DNA of 64,000 nucleotides from the NCBI GenBank assembly GCA_023663145.1, contig JAMPHZ010000001.1, positions 1 to 64,000 on the forward strand, given 5' to 3'. The first letter of the stretch is position 1. Each line of letters opens with the position of its first letter. Below are positions 52,276 through 61,014 of the stretch, piece by piece. The position numbers were made by a program, and so were the translations under genes. This stretch comes from Odoribacter sp. (GTDB lineage: Bacteria > Bacteroidota > Bacteroidia > Bacteroidales > Muribaculaceae). The notes beneath the pieces are model-generated. The model had not been told where the DNA came from and did not search any database. It saw only the letters and a program-made list of their open reading frames with translations.

Positions 52276-53234
52276 TTGACTACATTGACCGGTGTACCGT
52301 CAATCCACGCTTTGAGATTGGAGGCCGATGATTGCAGAAGACGTCGCCGTGCAGCTACAGACTGCCATGCCACATGAGGTGTGATAATTATCTTGGAGGC
52401 GATGTCGGGTGCAAGCAGCGGGTTGTCGTGTGCGGGAGGCTCCTGGGCCATGACGTCGGTGGCTGCTGCCGCGAGATGTCCGCTGCGCAGGGCGTCGGCG
52501 AGGGCTTGTTCGTCAACGATGGGTCCGCGGGCTGTGTTGATCAGTATGGCTCCCTGCTTCATGCGGGCTAAGTTGTCGGCATTGAAAAGTCCTTTGTTTT
52601 CGGAGGTGAGGGGTGCGTTGACGGATATGACGTCGGCGTTGGAAAGCATTTCGCCGAAAGTTACTTTGCGGGCGTAATGCGGTAATGCTGATTGTGGTTT
52701 TGAGGTCGGTGTTATGACTTTCATCCCTAACGCGGCTGCAATAGCTCCGACTTTCGCCCCGATATTTCCGTAGCCATATATTCCCATGGTGAGCGATGCC
52801 AATTCGGTGATGGGTCCCAGAGTGTAGCTGAAGTCAGGACATGCCGACCAGTCGCCGCGATGCACTGATTCGTTATAGGCGGCGGTGCGGTTGGTGATTT
52901 CGAGCAGAAGTGCCGTTACGAGCTGTGCCACCGAGTCACCGCTGTATCCCGGTACATTGCATACGGTTATGCCGTGCTGTCGGGCAGCTTTGATATCAAT
53001 GTTATTGTATCCGGTGGCGAGTTCGCCAATGAATTTCAGATGCGGCAGATTGTCGATTATATGGGCGGAGATCTCTACCTTGTTCACGAATATAGCGTCA
53101 GCTCCTGATGCCCGGGTAATGATGTCGGCCGGGGATGTGCGGTCATATACCACAAGTTCTCCCATATTGGCGAGGCTGTCCCAAGATAGATCGCCAGGAT
53201 TGGCCACATGTCCGTCAAGTACAACTATTTTCAT
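52272..53234 (-). CDS. D-2-hydroxyacid dehydrogenase (glycerate/hydroxypyruvate reductase-like)
   Basis: A 320-residue NAD(P)-dependent dehydrogenase. The nucleotide-binding loop is GIYGYGNIG (GxGxxG), followed by catalytic Arg in INTARGPIVDE, Glu in MAQEPP and His in ITPHVAW. The family includes HprA, which interconverts hydroxypyruvate and glycerate or glyoxylate and glycolate. The gene is convergent with the oxalate operon and shares its terminator, so a C2-acid role is tempting, but there is no co-transcription. The coenzyme and substrate cannot be set from sequence. Confidence 0.85.
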   Translation of the reverse strand: MKIVVLDGHVANPGDLSWDSLANMGELVVYDRTSPADIITRASGADAIFVNKVEISAHIIDNLPHLKFIGELATGYNNIDIKAARQHGITVCNVPGYSGDSVAQLVTALLLEITNRTAAYNESVHRGDWSACPDFSYTLGPITELASLTMGIYGYGNIGAKVGAIAAALGMKVITPTSKPQSALPHYARKVTFGEMLSNADVISVNAPLTSENKGLFNADNLARMKQGAILINTARGPIVDEQALADALRSGHLAAAATDVMAQEPPAHDNPLLAPDIASKIIITPHVAWQSVAARRRLLQSSASNLKAWIDGTPVNVVN

Positions 53235-53280
53235 ATCTTGTTATTGATGCGAAGCTGCCAGTTAAAATAACAGCCACTTA

Positions 53281-53323
53281 ATAAAAAAGGTGAGAAGCGA
53301 GCCTAAGCTATACTTTTCACCTT
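53281..53323 (-). terminator. Intrinsic terminator of tRNA-Arg
   Basis: On the minus strand, an 11-bp stem with one G-U pair (53313-53323 with 53287-53297) and a 15-base loop, then TTTTTT. It separates the tRNA from the dehydrogenase gene downstream. Confidence 0.75.
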
Positions 53324-53331
53324 AAAAACAG

Positions 53332-53403
53332 TATGCCCGTAGGGAGTCGAACCCTAATCGTCGGAACCGGAATCCGAAATTCTATCCATTGAACTACGGG
53401 CAC
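53332..53403 (-). tRNA. tRNA-Arg (anticodon CCG)
   Basis: A 72-base cloverleaf on the minus strand. The acceptor stem is GTGCCCG/CGGGCAT with a G1-U72 wobble pair and discriminator A73. The D-arm is GTTC/GAAT. The anticodon stem is TCGGA/TCCGA with loop TTCCGGT, giving anticodon CCG (reads CGG). The T-arm is TAGGG/CCCTA with loop TTCGACT. The 3' CCA is not encoded. It has its own consensus promoter at 53420-53451 and a terminator at 53281. Confidence 0.93.
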
Positions 53404-53419
53404 ATTTAAAATTGCGGTG

Positions 53420-53451
53420 CAAAAGTAAGCATTTTTTTATAAATGTGCAAA
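53420..53451 (-). promoter_or_regulatory. Consensus promoter of tRNA-Arg
   Basis: On the minus strand, TTTG (53448-53451), a 20-bp spacer and TACTTTTG (53420-53427). The start would be about 10 bases before the mature tRNA 5' end. Confidence 0.75.
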
Positions 53452-53481
53452 AAATAAGTCTGGTAATCGGGATAAATTTCA

Positions 53482-53523
53482 GGTATTGTCTTTATGCGAC
53501 CAAAATACCTGTTTGGGTATTGT
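53482..53523. promoter_or_regulatory. Candidate operator: three GGTATT cores upstream of receptor gene
   Basis: GGTATTGT occurs at 53482-53489 and 53516-53523 as a direct repeat. An inverted AATACC lies at 53504-53509. The second direct copy overlaps the -33 box of the receptor promoter, as expected for a repressor or activator site. No regulator is identified. Confidence 0.4.
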
Positions 53524-53550
53524 ATATAAATTTTTATAGTATTAAATTTG
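53519..53550 (+). promoter_or_regulatory. Near-consensus promoter of first receptor gene
   Basis: ATTG (53519-53522), a 20-bp spacer and TAAATTTG (53543-53550). The ATG is at 53579, giving a leader of about 25 bases. Confidence 0.65.
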
Positions 53551-53578
53551 CGCGTTATAAATCAAAGTTGTCGTAATC

Positions 53579-55699
53579 ATGAAGATAGTGATATTGGTCG
53601 TTTCGGTTTTGTTGCCGTTGTCGGCTATCGCGCAAAATACCGGTACGGTCTATGACGTGTGTGTGGAGAGTCCTGACAGTACTGATGTGCATGAGCTTAA
53701 TGAGATAGTGATCGAGGCCTCCAATCAAAGGATAAATGCAGAAGTGTCAACTTATATTCCCATGGCACGTCAGAAAAATTCCGCTCAGAATGCTGTGGCT
53801 CTGCTTTCCCAGATGTCGATACCTCAGATTGATGTTGATCCCATAAATCTTGCAGTGAAAACAGCGCATGGGCAGAGTGTGTCGATTTTCATTGATTACA
53901 TTCCGGCAACATCCGCTGACCTGCAAGGTATGAAACCTCAGGATGTAAAGAAAGTGGAGTATTATATGCACCCGTCAGATGCTCGTTTTCAAGGTGCCAA
54001 GTATGTCATTAATTTTGTCATGCAGAAATATGAATGGGGTGGATATACGAAGCTTACGGCCGATAAATGGTTAGGAGTGAACCGGACAGAGGGTTCGCTA
54101 TATTCAAAGATGACTTATAAGCGAATGACATTTGATGTTTTTGCTGACGAAATATATCTGACAAACAGACATATGGGCCAAATGTCAACTGAATATTTCA
54201 AATTTACAGACTTCAATGGTGATGGTCCAATGTCGGTAATAAGAAATTCTGACACCGAGGCCTCTCTTTATAGGAATAACAGTAATGATTTCAGCATTCG
54301 CGCCTTATACAACACAAGAAACATACAGATTTCAAACAGGTTATCGTATAGTTTGACAAATGTTCCGCATAACGATTTGATAAATAGTCTGTTGTATTCT
54401 TCTGACAGATTTCCGGTGTCTGAATCTTCCACAATTTCGTCTTCTAAAGATTGGGCTTTGAACTATGTGGGTGGATATTTCTTCATGCTGTCCAAGCAAG
54501 TGGCTCTTAATGTTGATGCGACCTATACATATGGGCGTAATTCATCGAACTCTGATTTCCGGATACCTGATGATCTGTCTATAATCAACAATGCCAAGGA
54601 GGACGTTCATAAGTTCGCGACATATCTTCACCTGACATGGAACCCGGATAAGTCAAATCGATTCTTTACCAATTTTGGCGTTCATCATGACTGGAATATT
54701 ATCAACTATTATGGTAATTCACCTTCAAGGCAGAAATACGATGTGGGTGTTTATTTCCTCGGACAGAATTATCAGCACATATTCAACGATCAATGGAACG
54801 TGGGCACCGGATTGGCGTGGATCTGGGAGACGAACAGAATATCTGGCGTAAATGCTGACAATAATTTTCCTCAGACAAATATCAACGCCACATGGTCGCC
54901 TAATGATAAGAACCAACTGTATTTGACGGCTAACTACGGCTCAATGTTCCCGGATGCTTCTCAAAAAAGCCCTAATATGCTACAGCAGGATGAGCTGATG
55001 TGGTATAGGGGAACACCGGAATTAAAAGATTACAAGTACACCAATGCGTTGCTGTCATATACATGGTTGCCCAATAACCGCTGGCAACTGACTGCTGATG
55101 CTTATTTTGGCTATATCAAGGGCAGATGTGTGACCCTTTATTCACCGTCAGGTCCTGATGGTACGATGCTCCGCCAATATTTCAACGGGGGTGATTACTT
55201 CAGTGATTATATCGGAATAAACGCTACCGGCAAGTTTTTCGGCGGTAAACTTGTGGCAAAACTTCGCCCACAGTTCTGGATCCGGAAGACCACAGGCGAT
55301 TATGCATGGAGTAATAATCAGTTGACTTGCACAGCTCAACTTACGTATTATTTCGGGAACTTTTATTTGCTTGGCTATTACAAGACTCCAAGCAAGTATC
55401 AGGAAAATCACAGTGGGGTTATTCGCCGCTCTCCTTCAAAATACGAAGTCCAGATAGGTTGGGGGAAAGGAGCATGGAATGTTAAGGCGTCGGCTTACAA
55501 TTTCTTACATACCTCATGGGAAGACTATAAAGAAACGTTATCGAGCGAGTATTATAGCTTTGACCGCACGACCTTCGGCACACAGCACCATTCACGGTAT
55601 TCGGTATCGGTTACATATACTATCAGTTACGGTAAGAAAGTACAACATGATAACGAAATATCGGGATCAGGTACGGCGGGGTCGGCAATATTGAAATAA
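53579..55699 (+). CDS. TonB-dependent receptor-like outer-membrane beta-barrel protein
   Basis: A 706-residue outer-membrane protein. After a signal peptide (1-18), the TonB-box-like ELNEIVIEAS is followed by a plug domain (NAVALLSQMSIPQIDVD, then DVKKVEYYMHPSDARFQGAKY) and a barrel of about 550 residues in the OMP_b-brl_3 style. No N-terminal carboxypeptidase-like or STN domain is present. It sits 167 bp before an ECF sigma factor gene and shares plug layout with the receptor at 57237, suggesting paralogy. The final residues (SGTAGSAILK) do not end in an aromatic residue, which is atypical for barrels. Confidence 0.82.
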   Translation: MKIVILVVSVLLPLSAIAQNTGTVYDVCVESPDSTDVHELNEIVIEASNQRINAEVSTYIPMARQKNSAQNAVALLSQMSIPQIDVDPINLAVKTAHGQSVSIFIDYIPATSADLQGMKPQDVKKVEYYMHPSDARFQGAKYVINFVMQKYEWGGYTKLTADKWLGVNRTEGSLYSKMTYKRMTFDVFADEIYLTNRHMGQMSTEYFKFTDFNGDGPMSVIRNSDTEASLYRNNSNDFSIRALYNTRNIQISNRLSYSLTNVPHNDLINSLLYSSDRFPVSESSTISSSKDWALNYVGGYFFMLSKQVALNVDATYTYGRNSSNSDFRIPDDLSIINNAKEDVHKFATYLHLTWNPDKSNRFFTNFGVHHDWNIINYYGNSPSRQKYDVGVYFLGQNYQHIFNDQWNVGTGLAWIWETNRISGVNADNNFPQTNINATWSPNDKNQLYLTANYGSMFPDASQKSPNMLQQDELMWYRGTPELKDYKYTNALLSYTWLPNNRWQLTADAYFGYIKGRCVTLYSPSGPDGTMLRQYFNGGDYFSDYIGINATGKFFGGKLVAKLRPQFWIRKTTGDYAWSNNQLTCTAQLTYYFGNFYLLGYYKTPSKYQENHSGVIRRSPSKYEVQIGWGKGAWNVKASAYNFLHTSWEDYKETLSSEYYSFDRTTFGTQHHSRYSVSVTYTISYGKKVQHDNEISGSGTAGSAILK

Positions 55700-55866
55700 C
55701 GAGGATAGCGTAACGTAAGCTGTATAGCCTGCATCAGTCAGCAACAGATTGCCGCTACAATAGTTCTTGATTTATTGTGCATCTTGCTTTTCTCAACTTT
55801 ATTTGATCAAAGTGCGAGTTGCCTTGTTACGTTTGTCCGCTTCAATCGTATCAATAGTGTAACGCA

Positions 55867-56346
55867 ATGAAAAAGGACTTACTGACATCATCCTACCTTG
55901 ACATCCGGAGCAAACTGCACCGTATTGCCATAATGCTTCTTCGGAACGACGAGGATGCAAAGGACGCAGTACAGGATACTTTCGAGAAGTTGTGGAAGAA
56001 AGAAGACGTAGAATCCAGTGCGGAGGCCCGCAACAAACTGGTGCATATTCTGCGCAATGTCTGTATTGACCGGCTTAGAACCCGCCATACTGTGCCTCTG
56101 GAGTCTGTAGTGACAGAATTTGAAAACGGACATGAGATGCCAACGGAGGATATGGAACGTTACGAGCGGCTGATAGTGAATGGATTGACGGATGTGCAAA
56201 TGCATATATATAATTTGCTTACTCATGATTGCCTTGAATATGAGGAAGTCGCCAAACTTTTAAATATGTCGGTTGAGGCAGTGCGGATGAATATGAGCCG
56301 CGCCCGCAAAAGGATTCGCGAAAATATTAAAATGATTGACAGATGA
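55867..56346 (+). CDS. ECF RNA polymerase sigma factor
   Basis: A 159-residue ECF sigma factor. Region 2 is seen in LRNDEDAKDAVQDTFEKLW and LVHILRNVCIDRLR. Region 4 is seen in LEYEEVAKLLNMSVEAVRMNMSRARKRIRE. It overlaps the next gene, a membrane protein that looks like its anti-sigma factor, by 4 bp (ATGA). It probably controls the flanking receptor genes. No TAnnTTTG box is obvious upstream, so autoregulation from an ECF promoter is possible. Confidence 0.88.
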   Translation: MKKDLLTSSYLDIRSKLHRIAIMLLRNDEDAKDAVQDTFEKLWKKEDVESSAEARNKLVHILRNVCIDRLRTRHTVPLESVVTEFENGHEMPTEDMERYERLIVNGLTDVQMHIYNLLTHDCLEYEEVAKLLNMSVEAVRMNMSRARKRIRENIKMIDR

Positions 56347-56837
56347 AGACAGACGAACCGAACCTTACAGCAGATGAATTGGAAGAACTTTGCCGTCTTT
56401 ACATGGATTGCAGATTATCTGTAATGGAGGAAAAAGAGTTGGAATATGTTCTGTTGCGGACATCTCTGACTTCTCCCTCAATTGAGGAAGTCAGAAGCCT
56501 TATGGATATTCAAGTTATTCCACTTCGTTCATCAAAGTCTGCAAGAGCGAAGCTCAATCGGAATTGGCGATATGCTGCCGGAATTGCAGCGGGCATCGCA
56601 ATTATATTCGGTATAGGCTTCACCGTTTATAGACCTGATATTTCTCAATCTGCAGTTCAAGTTAATTGTATGGCTTACGTCAATGGTCATGAAATTCATG
56701 GTGATGCTGCTATGGCTCATATTGAGTCTGAAACACGAAAAGCTGAAGAATTTATAAACAGAATGGCAGAATTAGAAGAAGAGGAACAATATAAGGTTGA
56801 ACAATTTATGAACCATCAAAACGACATACTACAATGA
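56343..56837 (+). CDS. Probable anti-sigma factor, single-pass membrane protein
   Basis: A 164-residue protein with an acidic helical N-terminus (TADELEELCRLYMDCRLSVMEEKEL), a membrane helix at about residues 78-97 (AAGIAAGIAIIFGIGFTVY) and a short periplasmic part ending in a Glu-rich coiled-coil-like segment. Such a layout next to an ECF sigma gene fits an anti-sigma factor, though no FecR or zinc-binding domain is visible. It overlaps the sigma gene and the next gene by 4 bp each. The local base composition is clearly A/T-rich. Confidence 0.65.
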   Translation: MKTDEPNLTADELEELCRLYMDCRLSVMEEKELEYVLLRTSLTSPSIEEVRSLMDIQVIPLRSSKSARAKLNRNWRYAAGIAAGIAIIFGIGFTVYRPDISQSAVQVNCMAYVNGHEIHGDAAMAHIESETRKAEEFINRMAELEEEEQYKVEQFMNHQNDILQ

Positions 56838-57217
56838 GAAGATTAGTGATTTTCATAGCAATAACAATTCTGTCAGTAGCCGCATACGCAAAAGCACCTA
56901 ATCTGACTGTGGAGAAACTTTTTGATGGTCGTTATAACAAAACTGCCGGAGTTACCTCTACTATGTATAAGAATAATGGGAAATACTATCGTGGTCTCAC
57001 AATAGAGAATAATCCCAATGTGATCAAGGCTATCGCAGATGCCATGAAAACTGATGCTCCAAGAGCCTCTCATTACTCAGATCATCAAAAGCAAGACGGT
57101 CAATATACCTCAATGAAAGTTCTCAATAATGGCGAAACAATTTTCATTGGGTTACAACGGGACAACAATGGAGGTGGATTTTTCTTTATTCAAGGCAACG
57201 AAGCCGCATTTAAGTAA
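56834..57217 (+). CDS. Small exported protein (DUF6108-like)
   Basis: A 127-residue exported protein with a signal peptide (1-19). The mature part reads NLTVEKLFDGRYNKTAGVTSTMYKNNGKYYRGLTIENN, which resembles small Bacteroidetes proteins I recall as DUF6108 that are often found after ECF sigma genes. It has a signalling or ligand-sensing position between the anti-sigma-like gene (4-bp overlap) and a receptor gene (19-bp gap). No function is known to me. Confidence 0.65.
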   Translation: MRRLVIFIAITILSVAAYAKAPNLTVEKLFDGRYNKTAGVTSTMYKNNGKYYRGLTIENNPNVIKAIADAMKTDAPRASHYSDHQKQDGQYTSMKVLNNGETIFIGLQRDNNGGGFFFIQGNEAAFK

Positions 57218-57236
57218 CTAAAAGACCAATACATAT

Positions 57237-59381
57237 ATGAATATCTTAAAAACGCTGCTCTTAGGAGTGGCCTTACTCCCTGCGTCCCTTGCCGCACAGG
57301 AAAACATCGATTCCATCGCTGATTCATGGGAGCGTGAACTTGAACTCAACGAAGTTGTAGTTGTGGCTAACCGTCCGGTCATAAAGCAGAGTGAAGGTAA
57401 GCTCGTCTATATCGTAAAAAACGACCCTTATGCACGGGGGCATGACGGTATCACGGTGCTTGACCGTGTACCCCGGGTGTCCGTGAATAACGGGACTGTA
57501 ACCGTTGTGGGGAAAGGCACAGTCCGCTATATCATCGATGGTGTGCTGATGGAGCTTGATGCTACGGCTATGTCAATGCGTCTGCAGAATATGCGTGCCG
57601 AAGATATTGAGAAAATCGAATTACAGACGTCCCCTCCCTCGCGATACACTGCCGAGCCTAATGCAGTGTATATCTCAATTACCACCCGCAACGAAACCCT
57701 CGGCACCCAAGGGAGCGTTTATGGCTCATTGAATCAAGGTGATAAACTCAGGGAATATTTCAGTGGAAGTATCAGTCACACCACAAGGAGGGTGGATATG
57801 TCGCTTGACGCAAGTGTGTCGGACTACCATACCACAAATGAAAACGATATGGAATATTCGTTTTCAGACGGATCTACTTCCCGACTATCATCCACGCAAT
57901 CTAAATCACATGTGTTTGATGCCGGTTTCAATGCGTTGTTCAGATATAAACTCACACCTGATATAAATTTAGGTGTGGTTGCAAATTATAATTATGAAAG
58001 TATATCCGGTAACGGGACCAACTTTACAGACTATGGAAGTTATATATCTTCTTCGTCGTCCATTACCAAATCACAACCTAATAACGCATTGACTCTGACA
58101 GGCTTTTATGACTGGGTTTTCGGTGACAAAGGGGAACTGATGCAACTGACCTACAATTATTTCAACCGCCACAGCCCCACGATGTCGTTCATAACAACAG
58201 CATACAGCAATGGCAATGATGATGGGGTAAATGAAGATGGCAGAACCGACTATCGTTTCCACAGCGGTAAAGCCGACTTCAAGCTTCCCTACTCTTGGGC
58301 GCAATTGGAAGCCGGAGCCGCGTATACCGACATACTCAATTCTTCTGATAATTATTTGAAGTATATATATGGAAATGAGATTGTTCCGCGCTCTGAATCC
58401 AATATTTTTGACTATTCTGAACGCATAGCTGCGGTATATATCACTGCGTCACGTAGTCTTGGCTCAGGCTTTTGGGGTAAAGTTGGATTGAGATATGAAT
58501 ACACATGGACTAAAGGAGAACAAAAGTCTATATCTCGAGTCGACCGGGATAATTACGGACACTTGTTTCCAACAGTAAACGTTTCATGGAATAAAGACCG
58601 CATAGGGGTTTTCAACATCTGTTACTCAACGGGGATGGGGCGCCCTAATCTTTGGGAACTGAATCCTTTCAAATATTATTCCACTACTGATGAATATGCC
58701 GCCGGGAATGCCGCTCTGAAACCGACTATATACAACAATGCCGAGGTCAATTACTATGGGATCGGTGGATTGTATGCGGTGCTATATACTTCATTTGCTT
58801 ATGACGCAGTAGGCTATGTCAGAAGATTTGATGGAGATGGTATAATCAGTACCAAACCGTACAATTGTCTCTCTACAAACAAAACAGGACTGTATGCCAA
58901 TTACAAGCATTCGTTCTTTGGCCGATGGGAGTTGAAAGCGGGTGGCGAGGTGTTCCGCACATACACACATAGCGATGTCCCTGATTTCAAGGTTAAAAGT
59001 ATGGCGGATTGGTCGGGCAAACTTGAACTGTCCACCAACTTAATGCTCAACCGACAAAAAACGCTGATCTTCAGCGCGCAGTTTACCCATTTCTTTCCGT
59101 GGCAGCAAAACTTGATAAATTACGACTCATTCCAGCTCATAAATCTCTCTCTCAGATATTCATTGCTCAATAATCGGCTCAATCTGAAATTGAGAGCAAA
59201 TGACTTCTCCGGATGGAACAGGACAAGGTCGAAAGAGCATTATGCCGACTACACCATCCGACAGAAATTTAACGCTCATTCAGCCTATGTCTTATTTGGA
59301 ATAAGTTACCGCTTTGGCAGGGACAAGGTCAAAGGGGTATGGCGCGAGTCCAAGGAAGCTCAGTCGGTCCGTACAAAATAG
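57237..59381 (+). CDS. TonB-dependent receptor-like outer-membrane protein
   Basis: A 714-residue outer-membrane protein. After a signal peptide (1-20), the TonB-box-like LNEVVVVANRP is followed by a plug (GITVLDRVPRVSVNNGTVTV, YIIDGVLMEL, EDIEKIELQTSPPSRYTAEPN) and a barrel of about 570 residues. It belongs to the same plug/OMP_b-brl_3 type as the gene at 53579. It is the last gene of the sigma/anti-sigma operon and ends before a strong inverted-repeat terminator. The substrate is unknown. Confidence 0.85.
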   Translation: MNILKTLLLGVALLPASLAAQENIDSIADSWERELELNEVVVVANRPVIKQSEGKLVYIVKNDPYARGHDGITVLDRVPRVSVNNGTVTVVGKGTVRYIIDGVLMELDATAMSMRLQNMRAEDIEKIELQTSPPSRYTAEPNAVYISITTRNETLGTQGSVYGSLNQGDKLREYFSGSISHTTRRVDMSLDASVSDYHTTNENDMEYSFSDGSTSRLSSTQSKSHVFDAGFNALFRYKLTPDINLGVVANYNYESISGNGTNFTDYGSYISSSSSITKSQPNNALTLTGFYDWVFGDKGELMQLTYNYFNRHSPTMSFITTAYSNGNDDGVNEDGRTDYRFHSGKADFKLPYSWAQLEAGAAYTDILNSSDNYLKYIYGNEIVPRSESNIFDYSERIAAVYITASRSLGSGFWGKVGLRYEYTWTKGEQKSISRVDRDNYGHLFPTVNVSWNKDRIGVFNICYSTGMGRPNLWELNPFKYYSTTDEYAAGNAALKPTIYNNAEVNYYGIGGLYAVLYTSFAYDAVGYVRRFDGDGIISTKPYNCLSTNKTGLYANYKHSFFGRWELKAGGEVFRTYTHSDVPDFKVKSMADWSGKLELSTNLMLNRQKTLIFSAQFTHFFPWQQNLINYDSFQLINLSLRYSLLNNRLNLKLRANDFSGWNRTRSKEHYADYTIRQKFNAHSAYVLFGISYRFGRDKVKGVWRESKEAQSVRTK

Positions 59382-59427
59382 CTGATTATTTCATGCATGA
59401 ATGAAGACCTTGACGTATACATGAGTC

Positions 59428-59485
59428 TTTAACCTATAATCCCGTACACCGAGGCAAATGGGGGTGTACGGGATTATAGGTTAAA
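59428..59485. terminator. Perfect 23-bp inverted-repeat terminator
   Basis: Positions 59428-59450 pair perfectly with 59463-59485 around a 12-base loop. It lies between the receptor gene and the convergent GH13 gene and can act on both strands. Confidence 0.85.
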
Positions 59486-59562
59486 CTTTGTTTCTAAGAT
59501 AACGGGTATGTTGTCGCAATTGCCTGTACCGCACACTTATGCGGTTATATTTTTCCGGCTGT

Positions 59563-61014
59563 TTATCTGATTATGAAGATTTCGGGTTTGTATGATGAAA
59601 CAAATACCGGTTTGTCAATTCCGGTGACGTTGACACAGTCATAATGGTCGCTGAAAACCAAAACTACGGTGTTGCCTGTTTCAGGATCAGTTTTTGTGAC
59701 GGCAAATACTTGACCGAGCGATCCGTCGATAGTCTCGAAAGTCGCATCGCCGCGCCACATGGCAGGATTGTCTTTACGTAGGTTCATTATCATTGCCACA
59801 TAGTCGTGCAAATCCTGCTTGGCCGGATGAGTTGCCTCAAGATGGCCTGATGTGCGGGCGATGTTGTCTTTCTGTGCACCATCGGTTTCGAAACTCCGGT
59901 CGCCGTATTCATCGCCATAATACAATGTGATCGGGCCTGAATAAGCGGCGAGTATTGCGTGTCTCATCATCAGTTTCTCGAAATAGTACCCCTCGGCGGG
60001 ATCAAAGTGGTCGGCGAGGCGGTAGCCGTCATGGTTGGATAGGAAAAGATTAGGCATGACCGAGTCATTGAGGTAGCCTCGTTGAGATGGTGCGGAAAGA
60101 GTCATGGCAATGTCATCGTAGCCGTTTATTAGCCCGGCGTTGGCGCAACTTTGCATAGGGCCACTTATCCGTTCTTTTCCTTCGAAGTCGAAAGCTGATT
60201 TCAGGCCGCCGTCGCGGTATACGCCTTTGTTTATGACGGCTGCGTCGCCCCAATCTTCTCCCACCATGTAGCCGAGCGTACCCCATTTGAGTCCGCGGGC
60301 ACGTCGGTCGGCAGTCAGGGAATCTACAGCGGCGCTAATCTCACGCCAATAATTATGTCCTCCTTGGCAAGCCTGGTAGGCCTGATCGAGTCTCCAACCG
60401 TCTATGTCGAAATTTTCGATCCACCAAGTGGCTACTTCCTTGAAATAATCAAGGGAGCCGGGATAAGATACGTTGCCTGTCCCGCCCTGTGCTCCGCGAT
60501 CACTTTCGGTGACGGTGCAGTCAATGGTATAGCCAGACGGTGATGGGGTTGTCACTCCTCCGTGGTGACCGAACACGCCATCAAGAAAGACGTACATTCC
60601 GCGGTCATGTGCTCCTTTGACAAGTTCACGCAGGTCAGCTTCAGTGCCGAAATGCGGGTCGATGCTGAAGAAATCGTTTGTGAAGTAGCCGGTAGCCTGT
60701 AGTTTCTCGCCTCCGGCGGCTTTTGAGCTGTCGAATATGGGCGTTAGCCAGATAGCGTTGGCTCCGAGGTCGCGGATATCGTCAAGGGCCGAGATGACGC
60801 CTCTCAGGTTGCCGTTTTTGGTGTGCCCGTCGGGCCCCCACATTGCTTTGTATCCGGGAGCCCCGTCGGGGTCGTGGATGAAAGATGCCACCATTATCTG
60901 ATAGATGGTGAGGTTCCGTGGATCATTCTGCCGGACAGGTGCCGGAGCAGTAATCCGGCACCAACAGTTGAGGGCTATTACAAGGCACAGCAGTGTAGTT
61001 ATGAAATATTTCAT
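59563..61014 (-). CDS. Exported alpha-amylase-family glycoside hydrolase (GH13)
   Basis: A 483-residue exported GH13 enzyme. The signal peptide is residues 1-20. The four conserved regions are visible in order: FLDGVFGHHG (region I), IDGWRLDQA with the nucleophile Asp (region II), VGEDW with the acid/base Glu (region III) and LSNHD (region IV). It would cleave alpha-1,4-glucans or related oligosaccharides in the periplasm or outside. Its ATG overlaps the stop of prfB by 4 bp, so a starch-active enzyme is coupled to a translation factor. No SusC/SusD genes are adjacent. Confidence 0.9.
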   Translation of the reverse strand: MKYFITTLLCLVIALNCWCRITAPAPVRQNDPRNLTIYQIMVASFIHDPDGAPGYKAMWGPDGHTKNGNLRGVISALDDIRDLGANAIWLTPIFDSSKAAGGEKLQATGYFTNDFFSIDPHFGTEADLRELVKGAHDRGMYVFLDGVFGHHGGVTTPSPSGYTIDCTVTESDRGAQGGTGNVSYPGSLDYFKEVATWWIENFDIDGWRLDQAYQACQGGHNYWREISAAVDSLTADRRARGLKWGTLGYMVGEDWGDAAVINKGVYRDGGLKSAFDFEGKERISGPMQSCANAGLINGYDDIAMTLSAPSQRGYLNDSVMPNLFLSNHDGYRLADHFDPAEGYYFEKLMMRHAILAAYSGPITLYYGDEYGDRSFETDGAQKDNIARTSGHLEATHPAKQDLHDYVAMIMNLRKDNPAMWRGDATFETIDGSLGQVFAVTKTDPETGNTVVLVFSDHYDCVNVTGIDKPVFVSSYKPEIFIIR

